Positions 1 to 6,599 are shown, numbered from the stretch's first letter. The stretch is DNA of 12,028 bases from Hyphomicrobiales bacterium (GCA_027031305.1 JALVRJ010000263.1:943-12970), one strand, 5' to 3'. Program-made: numbers and translations. Notes: generated from the letters alone by a model not told the origin.

Positions 1-1
1 A

Positions 2-196
2 TGCTGGGCCCAGGCCTTTCCGGACGGACCGGAAACCAGGGCCATCACAGCCCAATCATTGACCGAATGCGCGCTGGCGCGACGCCTGCTGGCCACCGGA
101 AAGTTCGATCATCCCCTGCCCGGCTTTGGCAGCTCCGACTGCAAGATTTGCGAAAGCCACCTGCTGATGTGGCGGCCCCCGCGGTCAAGCCCATGA
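2..196 (+). CDS. 3' end of an unrecognised protein (partial)
   Basis: This reading frame is open from the window edge and ends at TGA 194-196, leaving 64 C-terminal residues. Nearly all third positions are G or C, as in the real genes nearby, which is why I treat it as coding. The tail contains a CxxC pair in the context SDCKICES, followed by a short Arg/Pro-rich end. That pair could bind metal or form a disulfide, but I do not recognise the family. The start lies upstream of the window. A repeat-rich intergenic region follows immediately. Confidence 0.5.
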   Translation, partial: CWAQAFPDGPETRAITAQSLTECALARRLLATGKFDHPLPGFGSSDCKICESHLLMWRPPRSSP

Positions 197-202
197 ACAA
201 GG

Positions 203-260
203 CCACTCCCCCGCCCAACCACCTGCCCCCATGATATCGGGTGGTTGGGTGGGGGAGTGG
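203..260. repeat. GC-rich hairpin repeat, copy 1 (G4-capable)
   Basis: The arms 203-223 and 240-260 pair over 21 bp with one G-T wobble (213/250), around a 16-nt loop (224-239). The plus-strand right arm (239-261) also carries four G-runs of at least three with spacers of 5, 1 and 3, a canonical quadruplex pattern. The loop and right arm resemble those of the hairpin at 378-438: both have CATGAT, then a G-rich stretch with TTGGG and GGGGG. The hairpin starts only 7 nt after the upstream stop codon, so it could help terminate that transcript, but no T-tract follows. Confidence 0.7.
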
Positions 261-287
261 GCTGGTGCCGCCGCACTTCCGTGCAAA

Positions 288-377
288 AACAAGGCCCACT
301 CCCCGAGGCTTGTTCGTCATCCCGGCGAAAGTCGGGGGCTCATACCGGCTTGCACAAAGGCTGACCGGTGCAAACCG
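288..377. repeat. Intergenic mosaic with GNRA-loop repeat CGTCATCCCGGCGAAAG
   Basis: Positions 315-336 read CGTCATCCCGGCGAAAGTCGGG. Positions 321-326 and 331-336 pair around a GAAA tetraloop (327-330), with one G-T pair. The sequence resembles the short CGTCAT-CCCGCGAAAGCGGG type repeats scattered between genes in many proteobacteria (from memory). Around it are smaller inverted repeats: AACAAG 288-293 with CTTGTT 309-314, and TTGCAC 350-355 with GTGCAA 368-373. The sequence at 195-212 is also imperfectly repeated at 287-305. No coding region is supported here. Confidence 0.55.
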
Positions 378-438
378 CCCCGCGCCCCCGCTCAAGCCCT
401 TGTTTTTCATGATTTGGGGGTTGGGCGGGGGCGCGGGG
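378..438. repeat. GC-rich hairpin repeat, copy 2 (G4-capable)
   Basis: The arms 378-395 and 421-438 pair over 18 bp with one wobble (392/424). After a mismatch at 396/420 the pairing continues with C397-C399 against G417-G419. The plus strand at 416-438 has four G-runs (5, 3, 5 and 4 long) with spacers of 2, 1 and 3, again a canonical quadruplex pattern. The right half is recognisably related to the copy at 203-260. It ends about 26 nt upstream of the probable promoter of the phosphorylase gene, so its folding state could influence that promoter; this is inference. Confidence 0.7.
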
Positions 439-463
439 CTTCTGCGTGGTTCTTTATGCACTC

Positions 464-472
464 TGGTATAAG
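464..472 (+). promoter_or_regulatory. Extended -10 promoter candidate for the MTA phosphorylase gene
   Basis: TGG-TATAAG gives an extended -10 (TGn at 464-466, hexamer 467-472). No convincing -35 is present at the usual distance, which fits an extended -10 promoter. The predicted leader is about 105 nt. Confidence 0.4.
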
Positions 473-584
473 CTGACGCAAAAGCTGCAAACCACCACCT
501 TAGATCCCTCCCTCGGCTTGACCTCGCCCGCGCCTTCATGCACTTCCCCCCTAGCGAAACGTTCAGACGCGGGGAGACGAGACC

Positions 585-1463
<879 letters not shown>

Positions 1464-1483
1464 CCAGCCACGCGGGAGCGTTC

Positions 1484-1514
1484 TTGACCTCCATGGCCTC
1501 GATAGTGGTAAAAT
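1484..1514 (+). promoter_or_regulatory. Sigma-70-like promoter of the small exported protein gene
   Basis: TTGACC at 1484-1489 and TAAAAT at 1509-1514 are separated by 19 bp. The -10 is preceded by TGG (1506-1508), giving an extended -10. It lies in the gap after the phosphorylase stop and leaves a leader of about 55 nt, so the small gene is probably transcribed on its own. Confidence 0.5.
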
Positions 1515-1576
1515 GCTCCCCCGGCGCGGAAGGTGGTCCTGCACGCGCCTTTATCCCAAGGCAGGGGAGCATCATC

Positions 1577-1924
1577 ATGTCCCGTCTCACCCGATCATCG
1601 CTGCTGGCGGCGATCTTTCTGCTCGCCATTGCGGCGCCGCAACAGGCCAGAGCCCACGCTTATTGGCCGTGGGAAGACGATCCGTTCCTCGGGGAATGGC
1701 TGCTGCCCTGCCAGTATCGTTCGCCCCCCGATCCATCCTGCCGCATGTATCGGCGTTGCACACGGGTTGGTAATCGTTGGCTATGCGGCCCCTGGCGCCA
1801 GCGAAAAGCTGAACACGTGCTCGGCGGAAAGCCACGAAGGGATGCCATCCACAAGCGTGAACCGCGCAAGAGCAAGGTGAGAAAGAACCGGATGCGCAGG
1901 AACTGGGCGCGCCGTCGCCCTTGA
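1577..1924 (+). CDS. Small exported cysteine-containing, highly basic protein
   Basis: The 115-residue protein has a clear Sec signal peptide: MSRLTR, a hydrophobic core at residues 8-20, and a likely cleavage after ARA (26). The mature part starts with an aromatic stretch (HAYWPWEDDPF, 27-37). It is followed by four cysteines at 45, 55, 61 and 70, enough for two disulfides in the periplasm. From about residue 74 to the end the chain is dominated by Arg and Lys, suggesting binding to nucleic acid, lipopolysaccharide or another polyanion. The ATG at 1577 is preceded by AGGGGAG with 7-nt spacing. A longer in-frame reading exists upstream but overlaps the phosphorylase and lacks a signal peptide at its start. 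The gene converges on the nth operon with only 16 bp between stop codons. I do not recognise a family. Export is well supported; function is unknown. Confidence 0.7.
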   Translation: MSRLTRSSLLAAIFLLAIAAPQQARAHAYWPWEDDPFLGEWLLPCQYRSPPDPSCRMYRRCTRVGNRWLCGPWRQRKAEHVLGGKPRRDAIHKREPRKSKVRKNRMRRNWARRRP

Positions 1925-1940
1925 CCCGGCCGAAGTCGCA

Positions 1941-2618
1941 TCAATCCTCGCCACAGCGTTTCTCCGGCCACTTGCACAGGTCGCAGATGATGCATTCGCC
2001 ACATTTCGGCTTGCGCGCCGTGCACACGTAGCGCCCGTGCAATATGAGCCAGCGCAGCGCCTTGCCGCGCCATTTCTCCGGAATGATGCGGGTGAGTTTC
2101 TCTTCCACCTCCTCCGGCGTCCTGCCCGGTGCCAGGCCGGTGCGGTTGGCCACCCGCAGGATGTGCGCGTCCACCCCGAACACCGGCTCGCCAAAGGCCA
2201 CGTTGCGCAATATCTGCGCCGTCTTGCGCCCCACGCCGGGCAGTGCGGTAAGCGCATCCACGTCGTTGGGCACCTCACCCCCGTGCTCCTTCACCAGCGC
2301 CTCCGAAAGGCGGATGATGTTCTTCGCCTTGTTGCGGTAGAAGGGCAGGGAGCTGACGCGTCGCATCAGGGCCTCCTCGCCCAGCTTGAGCATCTTCTGC
2401 GGCGTGTCGGCCTCGGCGAACAGGTCCTTCGTTACCTCGTTCACCTTCGAATCATGCGCCCGCGCCGCCAGCACCAGCGCCACCAGCAACGTGTAGGGAT
2501 TGGTCCAGTTCAGCTCGAAGCGCGGTTGTGGGTCCGCCGCCTCGAACCGGCGCAGCATTTCCGCCACTTCCTCCGGCGTCCATTCGCTCGGCCAGTCGCC
2601 GCCTTGCGCCATGCTCAT
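1941..2618 (-). CDS. Divergent endonuclease III paralogue
   Basis: The 225-residue protein belongs to the HhH-GPD base-excision glycosylase family. The helix-hairpin-helix LPGVGRKTA holds the catalytic Lys132, and VDAH holds Asp150, matching E. coli Nth Lys120 and Asp138. The cluster Cys 199, 206, 209 and 215 form CX6CX2CX5C, with an extra Cys212 inside the last loop. Two DNA-wedge segments are unlike normal Nth. SAQATD is AARAHD (51-56), so the inserted Gln becomes Arg53. SIGLY is SLPFY (90-94). Substrate preference may therefore differ. The ATG at 2618 overlaps the TGA of the upstream nth gene (ATGA), with AAGGAA just upstream, so translation is probably coupled. An ATG two codons later is possible. 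By eye it is roughly 55-60% identical to its upstream neighbour outside the near-identical cluster region. It could be a glycosylase for other oxidised pyrimidines or a less active copy. Confidence 0.85.
   Translation of the reverse strand: MSMAQGGDWPSEWTPEEVAEMLRRFEAADPQPRFELNWTNPYTLLVALVLAARAHDSKVNEVTKDLFAEADTPQKMLKLGEEALMRRVSSLPFYRNKAKNIIRLSEALVKEHGGEVPNDVDALTALPGVGRKTAQILRNVAFGEPVFGVDAHILRVANRTGLAPGRTPEEVEEKLTRIIPEKWRGKALRWLILHGRYVCTARKPKCGECIICDLCKWPEKRCGED
1958..2030. repeat. 73-bp perfect direct repeat, copy in the divergent nth paralogue
   Basis: These 73 bases are identical to 2653-2725, an offset of 695 bp. Extending to 2052 gives 92 matches in 95 bases. The block encodes the [4Fe-4S] cluster loop. 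Confidence 0.95.
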
Positions 2619-3358
2619 TGCCGTTCCTTTCCCATCCGGTCCTCGGCGCAATGTTTCTCCGGCCACTTGCACAGGTCGCAGATGATGCATTCGCCACATT
2701 TCGGCTTGCGCGCCGTGCACACGTATCGCCCGTGCAGGATGAGCCAGTGATGCACGTGCAGCCGGTATTTTTCCGGCACCACCTTCAGCAGGTTCTTCTC
2801 CACCTCCAGAGGTGTTTTGCCCGGCGCCAGGCCGGTGCGGTTGGCGACGCGAAAGATATGCGTATCCACCGCGATGGTCGGCTCTCCGAAAGCCACGTTC
2901 AACACCACGTTGGCCGTCTTGCGCCCGACGCCGGGCAGCTCCTCCAGCGCCTCGCGCGAGCGCGGCACCTCGCCGCCATGCTTTTCCAGCAGGATTTTCG
3001 ACAGCCCGATGATGTTCTTTGCCTTCGTCGGATACAGCCCGATGGAGCGGATGATTTCGCGCAGGCGCTCCTCCCCCAGCGCCAGCATCTTCCGCGGCGT
3101 GTCGGCCAGTCGGAACAGCTCTTTCGTGACCTTGTTCACGCCCTTGTCCGTGCTCTGCGCCGAGAGCACCACGGCCACCAGCAGCGTGTAGGGGGTCGTC
3201 CAGTAAAGCTCGGATTTCGGTTCCGGGTTGGCTTCCGCCAGCCGCCGCAGCATTTCCTCCACCTCCGCCGGAGAAAGCCTGCTCGGCCAGTCCTCGTCCA
3301 ACCTCGCGCCGCCGTTTTTTGCGTCTTGCTCCTTGCGCCCGTTCTCAGCGCGCCGCAT
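2615..3358 (-). CDS. nth: Endonuclease III (canonical)
   Basis: The 247-residue bifunctional DNA glycosylase/AP lyase removes oxidised pyrimidines in base-excision repair. All signature residues are present: SAQSTD (66-71, with the inserted Gln68), SIGLY (105-109), the HhH LPGVGRKTA with Lys147, VDTHIFRV with Asp165, and the [4Fe-4S] ligands Cys214, 221, 224 and 230 (CX6CX2CX5C). As in its neighbour, the last cluster loop has an extra Cys (IICDLC, where I recall E. coli having IIEDLC). The N-terminus is about 25 residues longer than in E. coli Nth and hydrophilic. The ATG at 3358 has GAGAGAGGG 7 nt upstream. It overlaps the EAL-like gene by 14 bp upstream and the divergent nth gene by 4 bp downstream, so the three form one operon. 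This copy should be the housekeeping enzyme. Confidence 0.94.
   Translation of the reverse strand: MRRAENGRKEQDAKNGGARLDEDWPSRLSPAEVEEMLRRLAEANPEPKSELYWTTPYTLLVAVVLSAQSTDKGVNKVTKELFRLADTPRKMLALGEERLREIIRSIGLYPTKAKNIIGLSKILLEKHGGEVPRSREALEELPGVGRKTANVVLNVAFGEPTIAVDTHIFRVANRTGLAPGKTPLEVEKNLLKVVPEKYRLHVHHWLILHGRYVCTARKPKCGECIICDLCKWPEKHCAEDRMGKERQ
2653..2725. repeat. 73-bp perfect direct repeat, copy in canonical nth
   Basis: Partner of 1958-2030. The flanking sequence of the two genes is clearly less similar, so this is a block of unusual identity inside two diverged paralogues, not a recent whole-gene duplication. Confidence 0.95.
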
Positions 3359-4631
3359 GGATCAGCCCTCTCTCGCCACCCCGCTCCCGGGGCGCCGCCT
3401 GTCCGGCGGCGGCCCCCACTCCGCCCGTAGCCCGTGGCGCCCCGTTGCCCGCCAGCAATTCCTCGCGCACCCGTCGGGGTGGCGAAAAACGTGCCCCGCG
3501 CCCCAGGTCGGCCATCTTGCGCGCCCGTTCCAGCGCGGCATCCGTATCCACTCCGCTGGCGACGAGGCGCATTCCGCGCTGATGAAAACGCTGTCGCTGC
3601 GACGCCCAGTCGGAAAGCGCTCCGCCCAGTGCCAGCGCCGCCGCCGGAATGTCCAGATAACGCACCGGCAAGGGCAGGGGCAGCGGCGCGTCCGCCACCG
3701 GCAGGACGGAGAAGTCCAGCACGAATCCGGATACGTTCTGTGCCAGCAAAAGCACGTTGCGACGCTCTTCGCGCCCGCTTTTTTCCAGGTCCGCCATCGC
3801 CAGCGCCAACAGGATGCCGCCAGCGCCATGGGCCGCGTGAAAGGCCCGCAGCATCTCGTTGCATTGCCTGACCACGTCGGCCATGTCCATCAGCACCACG
3901 TCCAGAGAGCACACGACGGGAAGCGCCGCGCCGCGTGCCCGCAATTGCTCGGCGAAGTCGATGCAGCGCCGCAGCGTGTGCAGTTGCAAGGCCGCGGCCT
4001 CGCCGCGCTGGCGCGCCAGCAGTTGCGCCTGCCGCCCCAGGTAGACCTGTTCACCCTTTCCCGGCAGCGCGGCATGGGCGCGATATACCCGCAATGCATT
4101 GTCGCGCAGCCGCATCACAGGCTCCATGTAGAGCCTGTAGGCGTCGCCGGCGGCCGGCACCAGCACGCGCGGTTTCGACGGGGACATGGCTGCTGCTGCG
4201 CTGGCGGATTGCCCGGCCGTGGCGCCGGTTGCCGCCGAAGGCCGCTGCGCCTCTTCGGACTTCGAGCTTGGCGCACGTGATTGCGCGCGAGGAGCCGGCG
4301 CATTGCCCGCCAATGTGCCCGCTGGCGGCGCCTCCCGCTGGGTGGTCGTCTCCATGGGCTCAGGCGCCTTGCCGGCTCTCAGTTCCGCCACTTGCTTGCG
4401 CAGGCTTTCCAGTTCATGCCACAGAAGGGCGATGTCTTCCTCCTGCTCGTTCGGCGCGGCCATCTGCCCCACCAGGAAGATGACCAGCGCCGTGGCCAGG
4501 AAGATGATGCCCACCAGCAACGCCGGCAACAGGCTCTTGCCCGCGCCCCAGGCCCACAGGATCAGCAAGGGCCCGGCCAGCGCCAGCAACAACGGAACCA
4601 GCAGAAACAGGATCAGGCGAAACCAGTGCAT
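3345..4631 (-). CDS. Two-TM coiled-coil protein with degenerate EAL domain (TipF-like)
   Basis: This is a 428-residue protein. Residues 5-28 and 34-55 are strong membrane segments. Residues 61-86 look like a short coiled coil (heptad Leu in IALLWHELESLRKQVAELR). Residues 87-156 are an Ala/Pro/Ser linker. About 160-400 has the layout of an EAL phosphodiesterase domain: LYMEPVMRLRD for the YQPIV start, then the end LVASGVDTDAAL followed by DLGRGARFSPP, matching VAEGVET and the C-terminal loop. Catalytic positions are lost: EAL aligns with RAH (184-186), the Glu of AEGVE is Ser, and no DDFG is present. The architecture matches Caulobacter TipF, a c-di-GMP-binding flagellar positioning protein without hydrolysis (family knowledge). 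It is probably an inner-membrane c-di-GMP receptor or a structural protein. The start is uncertain: ATG 4631 lacks a good ribosome site, whereas TTG 4676 has AGGA 4 nt upstream. Confidence 0.75.
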   Translation of the reverse strand: MHWFRLILFLLVPLLLALAGPLLILWAWGAGKSLLPALLVGIIFLATALVIFLVGQMAAPNEQEEDIALLWHELESLRKQVAELRAGKAPEPMETTTQREAPPAGTLAGNAPAPRAQSRAPSSKSEEAQRPSAATGATAGQSASAAAAMSPSKPRVLVPAAGDAYRLYMEPVMRLRDNALRVYRAHAALPGKGEQVYLGRQAQLLARQRGEAAALQLHTLRRCIDFAEQLRARGAALPVVCSLDVVLMDMADVVRQCNEMLRAFHAAHGAGGILLALAMADLEKSGREERRNVLLLAQNVSGFVLDFSVLPVADAPLPLPLPVRYLDIPAAALALGGALSDWASQRQRFHQRGMRLVASGVDTDAALERARKMADLGRGARFSPPRRVREELLAGNGAPRATGGVGAAAGQAAPRERGGERGLIHAAR

Positions 4632-4725
4632 GGGATAGAATCCGGGCCAGAAGAACCGCGCCTTGGCGAAGGGCAATGAATCCTGGGCGGCAGGATATGC
4701 CGCCGCTCCCGCCTTGGCCAGTGCA

Positions 4726-4746
4726 AACGATAACATTTCGTTAACG
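4726..4746. promoter_or_regulatory. Palindromes in the divergent EAL-like/ispE intergenic region
   Basis: Within the 126-bp gap between the divergent genes lie AACGA (4726-4730) and TCGTT (4738-4742), overlapping the perfect palindrome CGTTAACG (4739-4746). They sit directly before the ispE ribosome site and could be an operator, but no clear -35/-10 pair was found for either gene. Confidence 0.25.
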
Positions 4747-4757
4747 GGGTGAACAGA

Positions 4758-5663
4758 ATGGAACGACACGCGTCCGTTACGCAAACGGCCCCCGCCAAGC
4801 TGAACCTGAGCCTGCACGTGTTGCGTCGGCGGGCGGATGGATATCACGAGCTGGACAGCCTCGTCGCCTTCGTGCCGGACTTGTCCGACCGCCTGCGGCT
4901 GGCGCCCACACCGGCGGCGGCGGAAAACACGCTGATGGTGCACGGCCCGTTCGCCGCCGCCGTGCCGACCGATGGACGCAACCTCGCCCTGCGCGCCGCC
5001 AACGAGATGCTGCGGCGCTGGCCGGACCTGTTCGCTCCGGTGCACATCGAGCTGCGAAAGGCCCTGCCCGTGGCCGCCGGCATCGGTGGCGGCTCGGCCG
5101 ATGCCGCCGCCGTCCTGCGGGGCCTGTGCGCCCTCTACCGGGCCCACCCGCCAGAGGCGGACTTGCGCGCCCTGGCACTGGAGCTGGGAGCGGATGTTCC
5201 GGTATGCCTGTCCGGGCGCGCGGCGCGCGTGGGCGGCATTGGCGAAATGATCCGGCCCGTCCGCTTGCCCTCCACCTTGCACGTGCTGCTGTGCAATCCC
5301 GGAATTGCCATTTCCACCGCGGCCGTATTCCGGCGCCTGGCGGAGTTGCGAAGGGCGGAGAATGTGCGGGAGGCACCGGGTATGGCCCCGCAATGCATGA
5401 ATTTCGCCAGTATTGCGGATTTCATCGACGCGCTGGAGGCCATGCGCAACGACCTCGAGCGTCCCGCCTGCGAACGCGCCCCCCAGGTCGGGGAATGTCT
5501 GCGCGCCCTGCGCGCCTTGCCCGGCGCGCGGCTGGTGCGCATGTCCGGTTCCGGCGCCACCTGTTTCGCCCTCTTCGAAAGCGGTGCCGGCGCCCGCGCC
5601 GCCGAGGACAGGCTGCGCCGGAAGCATCCGGACTGGTGGGTGGGCGTGGGCGTGGCAATCTGA
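4758..5663 (+). CDS. ispE: 4-diphosphocytidyl-2-C-methyl-D-erythritol kinase
   Basis: The 301-residue GHMP kinase performs the ATP-dependent phosphorylation of CDP-methylerythritol in the MEP pathway of isoprenoid synthesis, in the cytoplasm. Motifs in order are APAKLNLSL (11-19, substrate-binding Lys14), RADGYHEL, the GHMP ATP loop PVAAGIGGGSADAAA starting at Pro104, GADVP with the catalytic Asp146, GIGE, and the C-terminal MSGSGATCFALF. I chose ATG 4758 because CGGGG lies 8 nt upstream. A GTG three codons earlier is in frame but would overlap that site. The protein runs full length to TGA 5661-5663. It is transcribed divergently from the EAL-nth operon and followed by an AT-rich non-coding stretch. 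I see no terminator hairpin after it. Confidence 0.95.
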   Translation: MERHASVTQTAPAKLNLSLHVLRRRADGYHELDSLVAFVPDLSDRLRLAPTPAAAENTLMVHGPFAAAVPTDGRNLALRAANEMLRRWPDLFAPVHIELRKALPVAAGIGGGSADAAAVLRGLCALYRAHPPEADLRALALELGADVPVCLSGRAARVGGIGEMIRPVRLPSTLHVLLCNPGIAISTAAVFRRLAELRRAENVREAPGMAPQCMNFASIADFIDALEAMRNDLERPACERAPQVGECLRALRALPGARLVRMSGSGATCFALFESGAGARAAEDRLRRKHPDWWVGVGVAI

Positions 5664-5805
5664 ATGACAGCAAAGAGGAGTGGTGGAAAAAACGAAAAAC
5701 CTTCATCAACCAAAAATTGCGGTCGACTTGATGGGGGTTGCGCCACTGGAAATTCTGTTCTGAACATGCCCTCGGCGATTTTTGCAAGAAGGAAAGAGGT
5801 GGTTG

Positions 5806-5835
5806 TTGACAGGAAAATATGCATATTACGAAAAT
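5806..5835 (+). promoter_or_regulatory. Possible promoter with perfect -35 in the AT-rich island
   Basis: TTGACA at 5806-5811 is a perfect -35 hexamer. The best -10 at normal distance is GAAAAT (5830-5835, 18-bp spacer), which is only moderate. A 12-bp palindrome lies between them. Confidence 0.3.
5816..5827. promoter_or_regulatory. Operator-like palindrome AATATGCATATT
   Basis: This is a perfect 12-bp palindrome placed inside the spacer of the TTGACA promoter candidate, where a bound repressor would block RNA polymerase. Its half AATATGCA recurs at 5872-5879. Confidence 0.4.
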
Positions 5836-5980
5836 GACTAGCCACGGTCCAACATCTCATGCGACAAGGCGAATATGCAAGTTTGCATTGACTGTAAAAT
5901 TGAATATTCCAGAGCAGGAGAAACTGAAGGATGAAAATTTGAGCGCCTATCATTATGAATTCGATCTTGAAAAAAAATGA
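5819..5980 (+). CDS. Possible 53-residue small protein (weak)
   Basis: An open frame runs from ATG 5819 (AGGA at 5811-5814, 4-nt spacing) to TGA 5978-5980. An internal ATG at 5834 lacks a ribosome site. The product is mixed in character with a charged C-terminus (FDLEKK), and I recognise no family. Codon composition is AT-rich, following the local DNA rather than the other genes here. A frame this long can occur by chance, and it overlaps the candidate operators, so I list it only as a possibility. Confidence 0.2.
   Translation: MHITKMTSHGPTSHATRRICKFALTVKLNIPEQEKLKDENLSAYHYEFDLEKK
5872..5889. promoter_or_regulatory. Operator-like inverted repeat ATGCAA-GT-TTGCAT
   Basis: Positions 5875-5880 and 5883-5888 are exact inverted copies around a 2-nt centre. 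Together with the leading AAT it repeats the AATATGCA half of the site at 5816, 56 bp away. TTGACT (5888-5893) starts at its edge. Two similar sites suggest cooperative binding or looping by a dimeric or oligomeric regulator. Confidence 0.4.
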
Positions 5981-5986
5981 ATACTC

Positions 5987-5992
5987 TATAAA
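5987..5992 (+). promoter_or_regulatory. -10-like TATAAA before the mucR-like gene
   Basis: TATAAA lies 71 nt before the start codon. The nearest -35-like TTGAAA (5967-5972) is only 14 bp away, shorter than usual, so the promoter assignment is weak. Confidence 0.3.
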
Positions 5993-6063
5993 TTCGCTGC
6001 ATGGCTCTATGGAAAGAAGAGCTGAGACTTGATCGTTTGACCCAAAAAAGGAGATCCCATAAC

Positions 6064-6504
6064 ATGAGCGAGGAGAACAAGACGGAAGCCACGACCGACA
6101 TGATGGCGGCGGAGCTGGTCGAGCTGACGGCGGAAATCGTCGCCGCCTATGTGGGCAACAACGCCGTGCCTTCCAATGAATTGCCGGTGCTCATCAAGGA
6201 TGTTTACGGTGCGCTGTCCGAGGCCGTCGGGGGCGCGGCGGAAGAGAAGGAGCCGGCGGAAGAGATCAAGCCCGCCGTTTCCATCCGCAGCTCGGTTAAG
6301 GACGATTACATCGTCTGTCTGGAATGCGGCGGCAAGTTCAAGTCCCTGCGCCGTCACCTGAAGAGCAGGCACAACCTGACGCCGGAGGAATACCGCGCCA
6401 AATGGGGACTGCCGGCGGACTATCCCATGGTGGCGAAGAACTACCGCGAGGCCCGCTCGCAACTGGCCAAGAGCATGGGCCTGGGCCGCCGCGCCGCGAA
6501 ATAG
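6064..6504 (+). CDS. Ros/MucR family zinc-finger transcriptional regulator
   Basis: The 146-residue DNA-binding protein is of the Ros/MucR family, alphaproteobacterial regulators of exopolysaccharide, motility and virulence genes; several act like H-NS as silencers of AT-rich DNA. Residues 13-56 fit the N-terminal oligomerisation region, followed by an acidic linker (58-70). The prokaryotic C2H2 finger is [19 protein letters not shown]: Cys85, Cys88, His98 and His103, with the CX2CX9HX4H spacing of Agrobacterium Ros. Many rhizobial and Brucella MucR proteins differ at the second Cys. The family tail [23 protein letters not shown] follows. The ATG at 6064 has a strong AAGGAGAT (6048-6055) 8 nt upstream. 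The AT-rich region before it is a likely autoregulatory target. Which genes it controls cannot be read from this window. Confidence 0.93.
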   Translation: MSEENKTEATTDMMAAELVELTAEIVAAYVGNNAVPSNELPVLIKDVYGALSEAVGGAAEEKEPAEEIKPAVSIRSSVKDDYIVCLECGGKFKSLRRHLKSRHNLTPEEYRAKWGLPADYPMVAKNYREARSQLAKSMGLGRRAAK

Positions 6505-6544
6505 GCCGGTTCTTGAGCCGCCCTCACGTTCCTCGCATCCTCAC

Positions 6545-6580
6545 GCCGCGCCCTCACCTCGGGCGCGGCCCTTTCTTGTC
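6545..6580. terminator. Terminator hairpin between convergent mucR-like gene and yqgE
   Basis: A 9-bp GC stem (6545-6553 with 6561-6569) closes a 7-nt loop and is followed by CCTTTCTTGTC. The T-tract is short. It lies between two converging genes and may serve the plus-strand transcript. Confidence 0.55.
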
Positions 6581-6599
6581 CTCGTCCCGCCCCCCTGGC

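Larger units (their letters stand above)
5664..6063. other. AT-rich intergenic island upstream of the mucR-like gene
   Basis: About 400 bp are markedly AT-rich compared with the GC-rich genes on both sides, with many TpA steps and A-tracts (for example the A-run at 5970-5977). It contains paired palindromes, promoter-like hexamers and one short open frame, each listed separately, but no convincing normal gene. Ros/MucR proteins bind AT-rich promoter DNA and commonly repress their own gene (family knowledge), so this is a plausible autoregulatory region. Confidence 0.6.

Noticed and set aside
197..584. CRISPR array in the repeat-rich intergenic region
   Set aside because: There are only two diverged palindromes, no regular repeat-spacer units and no cas genes.
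2619..2720. Upstream extension of the divergent nth paralogue
   Set aside because: Its sequence is the out-of-frame reading of the canonical nth 3' end (the 73-bp repeat). The ATGA overlap start at 2618 has a ribosome site.
1958..2725. 73-bp repeats as mobile element ends or attachment sites
   Set aside because: Both copies are in frame at the same place in paralogous genes, and the DNA between them is coding nth sequence. Paralogy with conversion explains them better.
4632..5627. N-terminal extension of the EAL-like protein frame across ispE
   Set aside because: It runs antisense through the well-supported ispE gene. The first plausible starts for the membrane protein are at 4736, 4676 or 4631. 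Start 4736 would leave only 21 nt to the ispE ATG and has no ribosome site.
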